DNA of 64,000 nt, from the NCBI GenBank assembly GCA_964017045.1, contig OZ024810.1, positions 5,018,562 through 5,082,561 of the forward strand. Direction: 5' to 3'. A program made the translations under genes and the position numbers. Positions 35,672 through 48,022 of the stretch are shown piece after piece (position 1 is the stretch's first letter; the number at the start of each line of letters is the position of its first letter). The notes under the pieces were generated by a model. That model had not been told where the DNA came from and did not search any database. It saw nothing but the letters and a program-made list of their open reading frames with translations. Source of the stretch: Omphiscola glabra (taxonomy: Eukaryota; Mollusca; Gastropoda; Lymnaeidae).

Positions 35672-38665
35672 AGGACGATGCTCACTCTCATTCTGAGGAC
35701 GATACTGACTCACACTCTAATGACGATACTCACCCTCATTCTAAGGACGATACTCACTCTCATTCTGATGACGATACTCACTCTCATTCTGAGGACGATA
35801 CTCACTCTCATTCTGATGACGATACTAACTCTAATTCTAAGGACGATACTCACTCTCATTCTTAGGACGATACTCACTCTCATTCTGAGGATATATTCAC
35901 TCACATTCTAAGGACGATACTCACTTATTCTAATGACGATACTCACTCTCATTATAAGGACGATACTCACTCTCATTCTGAGGACGATACTCACTCTCAT
36001 TCTGAGGACGATACTCACTCTCATTCTGATGACGATACTAACTCTAATTCTAAGGACGATACTCACTCTCATTCTGAGGACGATACTCACTCTCATTCTG
36101 AGGACGATACTCACTCTCATTCTGAGGATATACTCACTCACATTCTAAGGACGATACTCACTCTCATTCTAAGGACGATACTCACTCTCATTACAAGGAC
36201 GATACTCACTCTCATTCTAAAGACGATAATCACTCTCATTCTAAAGACGATACTCACTCTCATTCTAAGGACGATACTCACTCTCATTCTAAAGACGATA
36301 CTCACTCTCATTCTAAGGACTATACTCACTCTCATCGTAAGGACGATACTCACTCTCATTCTAAGGACGATACTCACTCTCATCGTAAGGACGATACTCA
36401 CTCTCATTCTGAGGACGATACTCACTCACATTCTGATACTCACTCTCATTCTAAAGACGATACTCACTCACATTCTGAGGACGATACTCACTCACACTCT
36501 AATGACGATAATCACCCTCATTCTAAGGACGATACTCATTCTGAGGACGATACTCACTCTCATTCTGATGACGATACTCACTCTCATTCTGAGGACGATA
36601 CTCACTCTCATTCTGATGACGATACTCACTCTCATTCTGAGGACGATACTCACTCTCATTCTGATGACGATACTAACTCTAATTCTAAGGACGATACTCA
36701 CTCTCATTCTTAGGACGATACTCACTCTCATTCTGAGGATATACTCACTCACATTCTAAGGACGATACTCACTCTCATTCTAATGACGATACTCACTCTC
36801 ATTATAAGGACGATACTCACTCTCATTCTGAGGACGATACTCACTCTAATTCTAAGGACGATACTCACTCTCATTCTTAGGACGATACTCACTCTCATTC
36901 TAAAGATATACTCACTCACATTCTAAGGACGATACTCACTCTTATTCTAATGACGATACTCACTCTCATTCTAATGACGATACTCACTCTCATTATAAGG
37001 ACGATACTCACTCTCATTCTGGGGACGATGCTCACTCTCATTCTGATGACGATACTCACTCTAATTCTAAGGACGATACTCACTCTCATTCTGATGACGA
37101 TACTCACTCTCATTCTGATGACGATACTCACTCTCATTCTGAGGACGATACTCACTCTCATTCTGAGGATATACTCACTCACATTCTAAGGACGATACTC
37201 ACTCTCATTCTAAGGACGATACTCACTCTCATTCTAAAGACGATAATCACTCTCATTCTGAAGACGATGCTAACTCTCATTCTAAAGACGATACTCACTC
37301 TCATTCTAAGGACGATACTCACTCTCATTCTAAAGACGATACTCACTCACATTCTAAGGACGATACTCACACTCATTCTGAGGACGATACTCACTCACAT
37401 TCCGAGGACGATACTCACTCTCATTCGAAGGACGATACTCACTCTCATTCTAAGGACGATACTCTCTCTCTCATTCTAAGGACGATACTCACTCTCATCG
37501 TAAGGACGATACTCACTCTCATCGTAAGGACGATACTCACTCTCATTCTAAGGATGATACTCACTCTCATTCTAAGGACGATACTCACTCTCATTCTAAG
37601 GACGATACTCACTCTCATTCTAAAGACGATACTCACTCTCATTCTAAAGACGATACTCACTCTCATTCTAAGGACGATACTCACTCTCATTCTAAGGACG
37701 ATACTCACTCTCATCGTAAGGACGATACTCACTCTCATTCTAAGGACGATACTCACTCTCATCGTAAGGACGATACTCATTCTCATTCTAAAGACGATAC
37801 TCACTCTCATTCTAAGGACGATACTCACTCTCATTCTAAAGACGATACTCACTCACATTCTAAGGACGATACTCACACTCATTCTAAGGACGATACTCAC
37901 TCTCATTCTAAGGACGATACTCACTCTCATTCTAAGGACGATACTCACTCTCATTCTAAGGACGATACTCTCTCTCATTCTAAGGACGATACTCACTCTC
38001 ATCGTAAGGACGATACTCACTCTCATCGTAAGGACGATACTCACTCTCATTCTAAGGACGATACTCACTCTCATTCTAAAGACGATACTCACTCTCATTC
38101 TAAGGACGATACTCACTCTCATTCTAAGGACGATACTCACTCTCATTCTAAGGACGATACTCACTCTCATTCTAAGGACGATACTCACTCTCATTCTAAG
38201 GACGATACTCACTCACATTCTAAGGACGATACTCACTCACATTCTAAGGACGATACTCATTCTCATTCTTAGGACGATACTCACTCTCATTCTAAGGACG
38301 ATACTCACTCTCATCGTAAAGACGATACTCACTCTCATTTTAAGGACGATACTCACTCTCATCGTAAAGACGATACTCACTCTCATTCTAAAGACGATAC
38401 TCACTCTCATTCTAAAGACGATACTCACTCTCATTCTAAGGACGATACTCACTCTCATTCTAAGGACGATACTCACTCTCATCGTAAGGACGATACTCAC
38501 TCTCATCGTAGGACGATACTCACGCTCATTCTGAGGACGATACTCACTCTCATCGTAAGGACGATACTCACTCTCATTCTAAAGACGATACTCACTCCCA
38601 TTCTAGGACGATACTCACTCTCATTCTAAAGACGATACTCTCATTCTAAAAACGATACTCAATCA
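35672..38665 (+). repeat. 24-bp minisatellite, ~3 kb, about 125 copies
   Basis: The unit is AAGGACGATACTCACTCTCA plus TTCT. Variants include GAGGACG, GATGACG, AAAGACG and TCATCGTAAGG. Marker units GAGGATATACTCACTCACAT occur near 35887 (ATATTC variant), 36124, 36734 and 37164, showing segmental reuse. The unit is eight codons without stops on either strand, so open frames hundreds of codons long run both ways (TILTLILR forward, MRVSIVLR reverse). I treat these as by-products. Confidence 0.97.
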
Positions 38666-38971
38666 AACAAAGCTGTTTTTAGATATATTTTTTACTAACT
38701 AAAATTATGCTTATTATAATTGTTATTAGGACTTATATATTTGGCTAATAATAACGACACAAATTCGAGCAGCAAGAACACCCAAACACTCAACTGACTA
38801 ATTAAATTATTTTTCTTCTTAAATCAATATTTGACTTGTAATAAATAATTGTGCAAACATTTTCATTTAACAGGTCTCTGATTAAACATATTTAAAAAAT
38901 GTAGAGTTATCTTTTCTCCGATCGTTATAAAATAACAATATCATAGCTATCGAACATAATGCAACTGCGTT
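38666..38971. other. AT-rich unique DNA
   Basis: No recognised feature in about 300 bases between two arrays. Confidence 0.45.
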
Positions 38972-39292
38972 CGTGTTGTGTTCTCGCTGGTGTTGTGTTC
39001 TGGCTGGTTTTGTGTTCTGGCTGGCGTTGTGTTCTGGCTGGCGTTGTGTTCCTGCTGGTGTTGCGTTCTGGCTGGTGTTGTGTTCCTGCTGGTGTCGTGT
39101 TCCTGCTGGTGTTGTGTTCTGGCTGGTGTTGTGCTCTATCTGGTGTCGTGTTCCTGCTGGTGTTGCGTTCTGGCTGGTGTTGTGTTCCTGCTGGTGTCGT
39201 GTTCCTGCTGGTGTTGTGTTCTGTCTGGTGTTGTGTTCTGGCTGGTGTTGTATTATGGCTGTTGCTGTGTTCTGGCTGGAGTTGTGTTCAAA
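38972..39292 (+). repeat. 17-bp minisatellite, about 19 copies
   Basis: The unit is CTGGTGTTGTGTTCTGG, with CCTGCTGG and GTGTCGTG variants. All three forward frames read the same 17-residue period. Confidence 0.94.
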
Positions 39293-39403
39293 GGCATTAA
39301 ATCTGTCAGTGTGGAGTCCTCATTAATTATTTCCACACTGTAAACGTGGGCTCCAATAGCGACTCCAAAGAAAGTGACAATGTGAGCAGGGGCAGAGCTG
39401 ATC

Positions 39404-39531
39404 GGGGGGGGGGGGGGCGGGAAGGGTCCTCCGTGTTGGTGACAAAAAAATTAAGTTTAATAAAGCGATAAAGCACAGCAGTATATAGTTCTCAAATAAT
39501 GGCTTAGGTGGAACACCCCCCCCCCCCCCCC
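39404..39531. repeat. Paired G-run (39404-39417) and C-run (39516-39531)
   Basis: Fourteen G and, about 100 bases later, 16 C lie in opposite orientation, so single strands could pair into a hairpin with a roughly 100-base loop. Confidence 0.8.
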
Positions 39532-39539
39532 GGTGGACA

Positions 39540-39672
39540 AGTTTAGACATTGCACCAGGGACCGGTGCTGGCTTTATTTATTATATTTTGTTTGACCATA
39601 AAAATTCACAGTATGCGGACAGACAAAGTAAGTCTCGCGGACCGATCACGGTCCACGATTTGTGGAGCGCTG
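39540..39672 (+). mobile_element. hAT-like right terminus
   Basis: The reverse complement of the end reads CAGCGCTCCACAAATCGTGG, then ACCGTGATCGGTCCGCGAG, a CGGACC-type hAT end. CATTGCACCAGGGACCGG upstream matches the repeat beside the left terminus at 35067. The outer octamer is GTATAGAT. Confidence 0.55.
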
Positions 39673-39689
39673 GTATAGATCCCGCGGTA

Positions 39690-39800
39690 TGTGACCTCAT
39701 TCTTACAGAATGTGACCTGACTCTTACAGAATCTTACAGAACGTGAGCTGAATCTTACAGAATGTGACCTGAATCTTACAGAAAGTGAGTTGAATCTTAC
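39690..39800 (+). repeat. ~20-bp repeat, TGACCTGAATCTTACAGAA core, 5 copies
   Basis: About five GTGACCTGAATCTTACAGAA-like units, with one short duplication near 39730. Confidence 0.85.
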
Positions 39801-40344
39801 GATATCAGTTTCTTTGATTCGCGTTGCACTGCACTGCACATTGTCGCACCACGATTAAACATCTGCTAACACACAGCCAATTACGTCCTAACGGCCGTTA
39901 CAAAACCCCAATTATTTGCGTATTAAAACCCCAATCATTTGCGTATGATATTAACCCTTATCATCTCAGACGTGCATCATATCTGGGGTGTACGTTCAAC
40001 GCCCCACTTCCCTTCCGCTTTCCTTTAAACCCACCCACCCACCCACACACCCACACACCCTTTAACATTTTTTTCATCTCAAACCTTGACCCCAAGACAA
40101 AACGATCTTCCACTAAACAAATCAGTGCTTCTCAAACGTATCTTTTCATACCCCCGACCCCCCACCCCCATAAAAAAACATGTATCCGACATTTCATTTT
40201 ACCCAGTGCATAAAACATGCATAAGTGTATTACGGGATACAACCTCAACAAATAATTACACCATTTTAATCCGGGTGTGTGTATATTAAGCTAACCGAGT
40301 CACCTGAAGAAAGAAACCGTTCGTCACGTGTCGTAGACCCCTTC
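39801..40344. other. Unique DNA with a solo hAT-like end
   Basis: CAGTGCTTCTCAAACGTATC begins at 40123 and resembles a hAT terminus. No partner end was identified. The rest is unassigned. Confidence 0.4.
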
Positions 40345-41152
40345 ATCATACAGAGCGACATTGATTCTTGTCACCTTCAGCATGTACAACATATAGCCCA
40401 TATAGCACCATAACAAACTGATTGATTCATGTTACCTTCAGCATGTACAACATACAGCCCACATAGCACCATAACAAACTGATTGATTCATGTTACCTTC
40501 AGCATGTACAACATACAGCCCATATAGCACCATAACAAACTGATTGATTCATGTTACCTTCAGCATGTACAACATACAGCCCACATAGCACCATAACAAA
40601 CTGATTGATTCATGTTACCTTCAGCATGTACAACATACAGCCCATATAGCACCATAACAAACTGATTGATTCATGTTACCTTCAGCATGTACAACATACA
40701 GCCCATATAGCACCATAACAAACTGATTGATTCATGTTACCTTCAGCATGTACAACATACAGCCCACATAGCACCATAACAAACTGATTGATTCATGTTA
40801 CCTTCAGCATGTACAACATACAGCCCATATAGCACCATAACAAACTGATTGATTCATGTTACCTTCAGCATGTACAACATACAGCCCATATAGCACCATA
40901 ACAAACTGATTGATTCATGTTACCTTCAGCATGTACAACATACAGCCCATATAGCAACATAACAAACTGATTGATTCATGTTACCTTCAGCATGTACAAC
41001 ATACAGCCCATATAGCACCATAACAAACTGATTGATTCATGTTACCTTCAGCATGTACAACATACAGCCCATATAGCACCATAACAAACTGATTGATTCA
41101 TGTTACCTTCAGCATGTACAACATACAGCCCATATAGCAACATAACAAACTG
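40345..41152 (+). repeat. 61-bp tandem repeat, about 13 copies
   Basis: The unit contains GATTGATTCATGTTACCTTC, AGCATGTACAACATACAGCC and CATATAGCACCATAACAAAC. Copies are nearly identical; the main differences are CATATAG/CACATAG and CACC/CAAC. The first copy is divergent (TTCTTGTCACC), and the last runs straight into unrelated sequence. Confidence 0.95.
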
Positions 41153-41565
41153 CTGACAACACTGAAGACATTTACACATACCCCGAGACACATACGAAGA
41201 AGACCTCCTGGCCGGAAACACGTCAAGATTGCGATACAACAAGCAACAATCATGTGGTCCTGCCTGGCAACTCCTCACCGACGCAATATGAAGCGATAAA
41301 TTCCTCAAGTTAACTAGCTGTAGTGACACGCGCGCACACAGCATTGATGGGGGGACGACAGTCCGGGCGGTGGAGGCAGATGAGCCGGTTTACTGCCATC
41401 GGCCATTGCTCTTTGACAGACCAGGGAGGGCATTGATTTCAAGATGAGGGAGAGACGGAGCGGAGGTATGAAGGGAGACATGAGTTTAAGAGAGCGCTAA
41501 TGAAGGAATGACGGAGAGATGAATGAACGGGTAAGATTGTTTGAGAGGCAGATCAGAGAGGAAAA
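41153..41565. other. Unique DNA, no gene recognised
   Basis: A minus-strand frame of about 98 codons ends in the 61-bp array and has no recognisable domain. Confidence 0.4.
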
Positions 41566-42013
41566 TGTAGAGATAGAGGGATATATCAGGGAGGGAATTG
41601 TGGAGATAGTTGGTGGGGCAGATCAGGGAGAGAACTGTGGAGATAGTTGGAGGGGCAGATCAGGGAGAGAATTGTGGAGATAGTTGGAGGGGCAGATCAG
41701 TTTGGGAATTGTGGAGATACTTGAAGGGGCAGATCAGGGGGGAAATTTGGAGATAGTTGGAGGGGCAGATCAGGGAGAGAATTGGGGAGATAGTTGGAGT
41801 GGTAGATCAGGGAGAGAATTGGGGAGATAGTTGGAGGGGCAGATCAGGGAGAGAATTGAGGAGATAGTTGGAGGGGCAGATCAGGGAGAGAATTGGGGAG
41901 ATAGTTGGAGGGGCAGATCAGGGAGAGAATTGTGGAGATACTTGGAGGGGCAGATCAGGGAGGGAATTGTGGAGAGAGTTGGAGGGGCAGATCAGGGAGG
42001 GAATTGTGGAGAT
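41566..42013 (+). repeat. 37-bp minisatellite, about 12 copies
   Basis: The unit contains GGAGATAGTTGGAGGGGCAG and ATCAGGGAGAGAATTGT. The plus strand is purine-rich. Confidence 0.93.
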
Positions 42014-42219
42014 CAAAAATCAATTTGGTGAACGATGCAGGAAAAGAAACTGCAGTCACGCAAAGAATGAAAGAATAAGAAATGTCACCGGGTAAGTCAA
42101 AAGATTTATCGAAAGGGGAAAGAAAATGGCGCCTGAAAGAGAGTAATTGTTGAAAACATGGGAAGTTATTAAATGAACGGAAGAAGAGAGTGTTTAAGTC
42201 AAGAAATAAAAGCGAGAGT

Positions 42220-42580
42220 GTGAGAGAGAGAGACTATACAGAGAGATTAGAAAGAGAGAGAGACTATACAGAGAGATTAGAAAGAGAGAGAGACTATACA
42301 GAGAGATTAGAAAGAGAGAGAGACTATACAGAGAGATTAGAAAGAGAGAGAGACTATACAGAGAGATTAGAAAGAGAGAGAGACTATACAGAGAGATTAG
42401 AAAGGGGGAGAGAGAGACTATACAAAGAGGGAGAGAGAGACTATACAAAGAGATTAGAAAGAGAGAGAGACTATACAGAGAGATTAGAAAGAGAGAGAGA
42501 CTATACAGAGAGATTAGAAAGGGGGAGAGAGAGACTATACAAAGAGGGAGAGAGAGACTATACAAAGAGATTAGAAAGAG
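42220..42580 (+). repeat. 30-bp repeat, GAGACTATACAGAGAGATTA core
   Basis: Exact 30-bp periodicity over about 42224-42400, then longer mixed units containing GGGGGAGAGAGAGACTATAC. Open frames on both strands result from repeat composition. Confidence 0.94.
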
Positions 42581-43010
42581 AGAGACTAGAGAGAGAGACT
42601 AGAGAGGAAGAGACTAGAGAGGAAAAGACTAGAGAGAGAGAGATTAGAGAGAGAGACTAGAGGGAGAGAATAGAGGGAGAGACTAGAGGGAGAGACTAGA
42701 GAGAGAGACTAGAGAGAGACTAGAGAGAGACTAGAGAGAGACTAGAGAGAGAGACTAGAGTGAGAGACTAGAGAGAGAGACTAGAGAGAGAGACTAGAGA
42801 GAAAGACAACAGTGAGTGACTAGAGAGAGACTAGAGAGAGAGACAAGAGTGAGTGACTAGAGGGAGACTAGAGAGAGAGATAGAGAGAGACTAGAGAAAG
42901 AGACTAGATAGAGACTAGAGAGAGAGAATAGAGAAAGAGACTAGAGAGAGAGACACGATAGAGAGAGAGACTAGGGAGAGACGAGAGGGAGAAAGAGGAA
43001 AAGAGGAAGG
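42581..43010 (+). repeat. (GA)n-rich tract with ACTAGAGAGAGAG units
   Basis: About 430 bases of GAGACTAGAGAGA-type sequence continue from the 30-bp array. It is almost pyrimidine-free apart from the CT of ACTAG. Confidence 0.92.
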
Positions 43011-43132
43011 TAAAAGAAAGGGGGATGGAAAGATAGGGAGTTAGATGAACATAAATATTTATAAAAACACATCAGGAGTATAAAGGATTACACTGTTTAC
43101 CATGTGCTGACGCGGAGTAAGAGCAAAAAGGG

Positions 43133-43318
43133 TAATACTGTGTGATGTGTGACTGTGTGATGTGTGACTGTGTGATGTGTGACTGTGTGATGTGTGACTG
43201 TGTGATGTGTGACTGTGTGATGTGTGACTGTGTGATGTGTGACTGTGTGATGTGTGACTGCGTGATGTGTGACTGTGTGATGTGTGACTGTGTGATGTGT
43301 GACTGTGTGATGTGTGAA
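43133..43318 (+). repeat. 15-bp minisatellite, about 12 copies
   Basis: The unit is GTGTGATGTGTGACT, almost perfect apart from one GACTGCG variant. The reverse strand reads an open VTHHT repeat. Confidence 0.95.
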
Positions 43319-44334
43319 TGACCGCAGAATACGATTCAAATCAAAGGGGTAAAACCAAAAATCACTAATAATAACTTCCGAATGGTCCAGAGTGGGTAAG
43401 TGAGGTAAAGAAATAGATCAGAGTTTGATCTTAAGCGGCAATGAAGAGATCTGGGAAACAATCATTTTAAGTCAACAAATGATGTAATGGCGGAGTAAAC
43501 AAATAACCTGAACATCTCGTGAAGTGAACAAATAATGTTAACATCTCGTGAAGTGAACAAATAATGTTAACATCTTTCGAAACGATTTTATTGTTAACGT
43601 TTTAAAGGATATTCATTAAAGAAATAAAATTGAAAAAACAAAGTGAAGTAATAAATAGGAAAATGGAGCACTGGTAAAATGGAAACATCCGATATTAAAG
43701 GGACCACTAGTAAAATGGAAACATCCGATATAAATGGGGTCCGCAGATATAAATGGGGTCCGCCGATATAAATTTAAAAAAACAAACAAAAATCAAAACA
43801 ACAAGGACTTTGTAAAAAAGAATAAGTTAAGTGACGTCATACACTTTGTTAAATTTTTACATTTTGGTTTCAGATACAATAAACAATTCTAACAAACAGC
43901 GATAACAAACAGTGATTGTAAACAAACTTAAGCGCTCAAATATTAGACGTTTGGCTCAACATACGGCCCTCAGATGGGCACACTTCCAGACATATCCACT
44001 TTCCTTTTGTGACGTCAATGTCAAAGAGCATCCAAGGGTATCCAGTGCCGAGATGTTCTTTAATAACTTAGTATCTGTGGACTGAGCACAGCTACAACAG
44101 ACGTATAACGTACACCAGGGTAAGGACAGACCCATGCTCTGAGCAAACATGTTGGGGACAGCGCAGGGGATATGATCCAAGGCCATAGATTGTTATCGTA
44201 AAGCCTGTTCGCCGTGGCGTAAGGGGAGAGCGTTTAGTCCGGCACAATTAACGGAATTTGGTCGGTCAGATTTCAAGAGTGCGTGCCCTCCTGCGGTCCA
44301 TAGGGCACAAAGAGCATGTGGGGGTTGACTGGGG
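43319..44334. other. Mostly unique AT-rich DNA with two small repeats
   Basis: A 30-bp repeat (AACATCTCGTGAAGTGAACA core, about three copies) lies at 43495-43575. A degenerate AAAATGGAAACATCCGATAT / AAATGGGGTCCGC block lies at 43672-43770. No gene was recognised. Confidence 0.6.
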
Positions 44335-44745
44335 TCACAATACGAACCGTGGTATAGCAAGGGATGGAAAGATACACATTGATGGGGTCTCCATACGGAC
44401 TGTGATACAACAAGTGATGGAAAGGTACAAATTGATGGGGTCACCATAAGGACTGTGATACAACAAGGGATGGAAAGGTACAAACTGATGGGATCACCAT
44501 ACGGTCTGTGATATAGCAAGGGATGGAAAAGTACAAATTGATGGGATCACAATAAGGACTGTGATATATCAAGGGATGGAAAGGTACAAAGTGATGGGGT
44601 CACCATACGGACTATGATATAGCAAGGGATGGAAAGGTACACATTGATGGGGTCACCATACGGACTATGATATAGCAAGGGATGGAAAGGTACACATTGA
44701 TGGGGTCACCATACAGTCTGTGATACAAGTGACGGAAAGGTACAT
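44335..44745 (+). repeat. 53-bp tandem repeat, about 8 copies
   Basis: Units contain GGGATGGAAAGGTACACATT, GATGGGGTCACCATACGGAC and TGTGATATAGCAA. Substitutions are scattered, and the last copy is shortened. Confidence 0.93.
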
Positions 44746-45129
44746 CAATGAAAGAAGAGAGAATACGTCCTGGCATCCTTCAGACTGGTTCCTAAATTTA
44801 TATGACGGAGTTCGAACGTTACAAAATAACACCTCGTCTCGGGATTAGAGTCTCGTATTAAATAATAACAATATTGCGAAACTTGAGAAGTTTTATTTTA
44901 TTTCCGTATTTTTAACAAATATCCGAATGGTAAATAATGCGATTTTAATAATATTTTTTGTAAGGAGAAACGCGAAAAATTTGGATTTTTTTGTTGTTTT
45001 TATTTTTTTTTGTTTTTTTCCTAAAAATGTATTTACTTTAGTTTATTTTTTAATTATTTTGTTAAAAATTATTTAACTACTGCATTCTGATTTGTTGAAT
45101 CTTTTATATCTATTACGCTTCAAGTGTGA
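44746..45129. other. AT-rich unique DNA
   Basis: A T-rich tract lies near 44985-45060. No recognised gene. Confidence 0.45.
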
Positions 45130-45510
45130 CGCGTGGACTGCATCCTAACAAGCCGGACTGCTTCCTAGTCAGTGTTTTTGGTATTGAGAGTATATTACAA
45201 ATAATTCTATATGTTTGAAAGAAAGTAAGGTTTAATAATGAGTTCAATAGCGCGCAAAATATAATTCCCGATAACTACGCTAATTGATCTTTTTTTAAAT
45301 GACGCAACTGCGTTTGGTGCTTAATATTTTCTTTTCGGAAAATGAAATCGTCTCAATTGAAGTATGGTGTAAAAAAATATTCGGTTTAAAAGTGGTTGGG
45401 ACAGGATATTTAATATAGTCCATGGGCGTGAAATAAAAAGTGTGCAGTGACGTATCATGGGGGGAAAGGGGGTGTAGCAAAATTTGGCGGGCTATATCTA
45501 GTCATTTTAT
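45130..45510 (+). repeat. Dispersed repeat, copy A
   Basis: Shares GAGTTCAATAGCGCGCAAAA, TATAATTCCCGATAACTACG, CGCAACTGCGTTTGGTGC and GGGCGTGAAATAAAAAGTGT with copy C (62485-63600), and more weakly with copy B (52535-52790). It starts near the doubled ACTGCTTCCTA / GACTGCATCCTA motif. No open frame. It is probably a transposon-derived family, class unknown. Confidence 0.8.
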
Positions 45511-45565
45511 ATTACGTCTATTGACACCTCTGTAAATTTCATATCCGGTTATAACACTTTTTTTC

Positions 45566-45578
45566 GGGGGGGGGGGGG
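45566..45578 (+). repeat. 13-G run
   Basis: Thirteen consecutive G follow TTTTTTC. Confidence 0.85.
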
Positions 45579-45694
45579 AGGCGTCATCTTCTGGAATATC
45601 CCAATTATATCCATTTGAACATTTTGCAAAACTGCTAAAATCATCGCAAATTGCGGCTGCATTAAATAAACAGAAACACTGAGATTTCCTGTTT

Positions 45695-45895
45695 GAGTAC
45701 AGCCTGCATACACGTCACTGACAGCCGAGTACAGCTTGCATCCACGTCACTAACAGTGGAGTACAGCCTGCATCCAAGTAAATCGCAGCCGAGTACAGCC
45801 TGCATCCAAGTCACTGACAGCCGAGTACAGCCTGCATCCATTTCACTCACAGTCGAGTACAGCTTGCATCCAAGCTAATCACAGCCGAGTACAAC
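45695..45895 (+). repeat. 32-bp repeat, about 6 copies
   Basis: The core is GAGTACAGCCTGCATCCAAG followed by TCACTGACAGCC, with substitutions between copies. Confidence 0.9.
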
Positions 45896-45924
45896 TAGAC
45901 CGACCCGTCCACGATCAGTTCCTA

Positions 45925-46165
45925 CATCCGTCAGTCAGTAGGTCCGTGCATCCATCAGTCAGTAGGTCCATGCGTTCATCCTTCAGTAGGTTAGTAGGTC
46001 CATGCGTCCATCCGTCAGTAGGTCCATGCGTCCATCCGTCAGTAGGTCCATGTGTCCATCCGTCAATAGGTCCATGCGTCCATCTGTCAGTAGGTCCGTG
46101 CATCCATCCATCAGTAGGCCAATGCGTCCGTCAGTCAGTAGGTCCGTCAGTCAGTAGGTCCGTCA
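45925..46165 (+). repeat. 24-bp repeat, about 10 copies
   Basis: The core is CAGTAGGTCCATGCGTCCAT plus CCGT. Units become shorter at the right end (GTCAGTCAGTAGGTCC). Confidence 0.9.
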
Positions 46166-46383
46166 GTTGGCCAAAATCACCATTTTTCAACCACTCAATG
46201 GAACCATTAACGAAGGGAGCTAAACAGCACATGCGAGACCCAGAGGGCAAATTCCCTTCCGCATAATCATGCACCTTGCCCCTCCATAATTCGGATAATT
46301 TGCCCACAGTTTGCCCGTGAGCGTATATTACTGCCCTTGTCTATTGATTATTGGACCGTCTCAAATTGAAGAGTTTTTTTAAA

Positions 46384-46387
<4 letters not shown>

Positions 46388-46463
<76 letters not shown>
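46388..46463 (+). repeat. (CT)n microsatellite, ~75 bp
   Basis: An uninterrupted CT dinucleotide run of about 37 units. Confidence 0.97.
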
Positions 46464-46465
<2 letters not shown>

Positions 46466-46885
46466 GTTTGCATATTTTGTAAATATGGAAAGAATTGGGG
46501 GGTGGGGTGGAATTACTGACATATTCTAAAAAGAATGTAAGAAAATTAATTAACTTCTAGTGTGTACAAAAGTAATATTCTAGGCTGACGTATTTAGTAG
46601 TAATTGGCAGCGGCGTATTCTTAATGCATAAACCGGAAAAAAGGGAGGGCTACTTACCGTACATTGTACCACCATTACATTTGGAGATGCATAGATAGTA
46701 CATTAATTTCTTTTTAAACTCATCAACTAATTTCTTACTAACACTTTACATCGTTTTAATTGTCGCCCCCACTACTATTTTTCTGGATCCGCCTGTGATT
46801 GCTGTTTTGATTTTAGTAACAGTGATTATTAAGTAATAACAAACCCTGTATTATTATTTTATTCAGTGAAAACACATAAGACAGG
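46464..46885. other. AT-rich unique DNA
   Basis: No recognised gene or element. Confidence 0.45.
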
Positions 46886-47047
46886 CGTCATTCTAGACTC
46901 CTTGCGTCATTCTAGACTTTTGCGTCATCCTAGACTTTTGCGTCATCCTAGACTTTTGCGTCATTCTAGACATTTTCGTCATCCTAGACATTTTCGTCAT
47001 CCTAGACATTTTCGTCATCCTACACTTTTGCGTCATCCTAGATTTTT
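46886..47047 (+). repeat. 18-bp minisatellite, 9 copies
   Basis: The unit is CGTCATCCTAGACTTTTG, with ATTCTAG and CATTTT variants. Confidence 0.93.
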
Positions 47048-47245
47048 CCTCTTAAATTAATGTGCACTTCATACTCTATAGAATAGATGGAAACTTTGTA
47101 TCGTAATTGTATACTTGTATTGCCACTTAGTTTGTTGTATGGTTGGCCCTTGATTTATTTTGTTTGAAAACGTTTACTTGATATTTATTGAATTAAAATG
47201 TGTACTTAATTACATGGGAAATTGTAACGTTTTTATAGTGCCATT

Positions 47246-47341
47246 ATGCTGTTCTGTATGCTGTTCTGTATGCTGTTCTGTATGGTGTTCTGTATGGTGT
47301 TCTGTATGCTGTTCTGTATGCTGTTCTGTGTGCTGTTCTAT
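47246..47341 (+). repeat. 12-bp repeat, 8 copies
   Basis: The unit is TGCTGTTCTGTA; two copies carry TGGTGTTCTGTA. Confidence 0.93.
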
Positions 47342-47509
47342 ACCTTTTTTTGATGCCTTCCTTTAATAACTGCTAATGTAAATTTTATATTGTAAATCTG
47401 TACAACATTTGGACACTCTTGACTTGATTTGTGCAATTTTAAGACTTTTCGTTATGTTTTACAAGTCACTCTACATGTATCATGTATTTAGTAAATAATG
47501 AGTCACTGG

Positions 47510-47572
47510 GGTAAGAAGGGGTGCGTAGGGGGGAATGGGGTGCGTAGGGGGGAATGGGGTGCGTAGGGGGGC
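47510..47572 (+). repeat. ~20-bp G-rich repeat, 3 copies
   Basis: GGGGTGCGTAGGGGGGAAT occurs about three times. The sequence following to about 47695 ends with AGCTACGCCCCTG, a motif often seen at invertebrate transposon ends; I could not define an element. Confidence 0.8.
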
Positions 47573-48022
47573 CGTCCACACAGGGCGGCACAATGTTTCT
47601 TTAAATCGAAAGGCGGAATTTTTTTAAAACATAATTTTTTTCGGGGTGAAGGTGGTATTTCACCGTCTCGAGCGGCACTCACATAGCTACGCCCCTGTAA
47701 AGAGTATATAGAGGTTTTATAGAATAAATGTATATAGTAATGAAGAATTTTTGAAAACCGTTACATAGGGAACTCACGGAACAGCCCATGATGTGTAACT
47801 AACATCTGTCGTGCGCCGTTTCGTTGACTAGTCGGTGGTGACGACCAATCAACAAAAGAAGATCCTGACATCGACTCCAATACCAGGTTTTGACAATTCG
47901 GCTCCGTGAAATATCCGACTAGTTAATTCCGGAGTGTGACGTCACACTTGTATTGTTTTCCCGGATTTAAAGTTACAAAATATTTTTCTTGAAGTCCGCG
48001 AGTTCAAAGTTTAAAAAAAAAA
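47573..48022. other. Unique DNA upstream of the satellite and LINE
   Basis: No gene recognised. An A run at about 48013-48023 immediately precedes the 21-bp satellite. Confidence 0.45.

Noticed and set aside
37554..38534. 326-codon open frame of TILTLILR repeats
   Set aside because: Made only of the 24-bp minisatellite and open on both strands.
40345..41152. CRISPR-like regular repeat
   Set aside because: Units are contiguous with no unique spacers, and the DNA is eukaryotic in character.
42190..42660. Charged coiled-coil-like frame (ERDYTERLE repeats)
   Set aside because: Direct translation of the GA-rich 30-bp array.
44193..44519. 108-codon minus-strand frame
   Set aside because: Most of it is the reverse strand of the 53-bp array.
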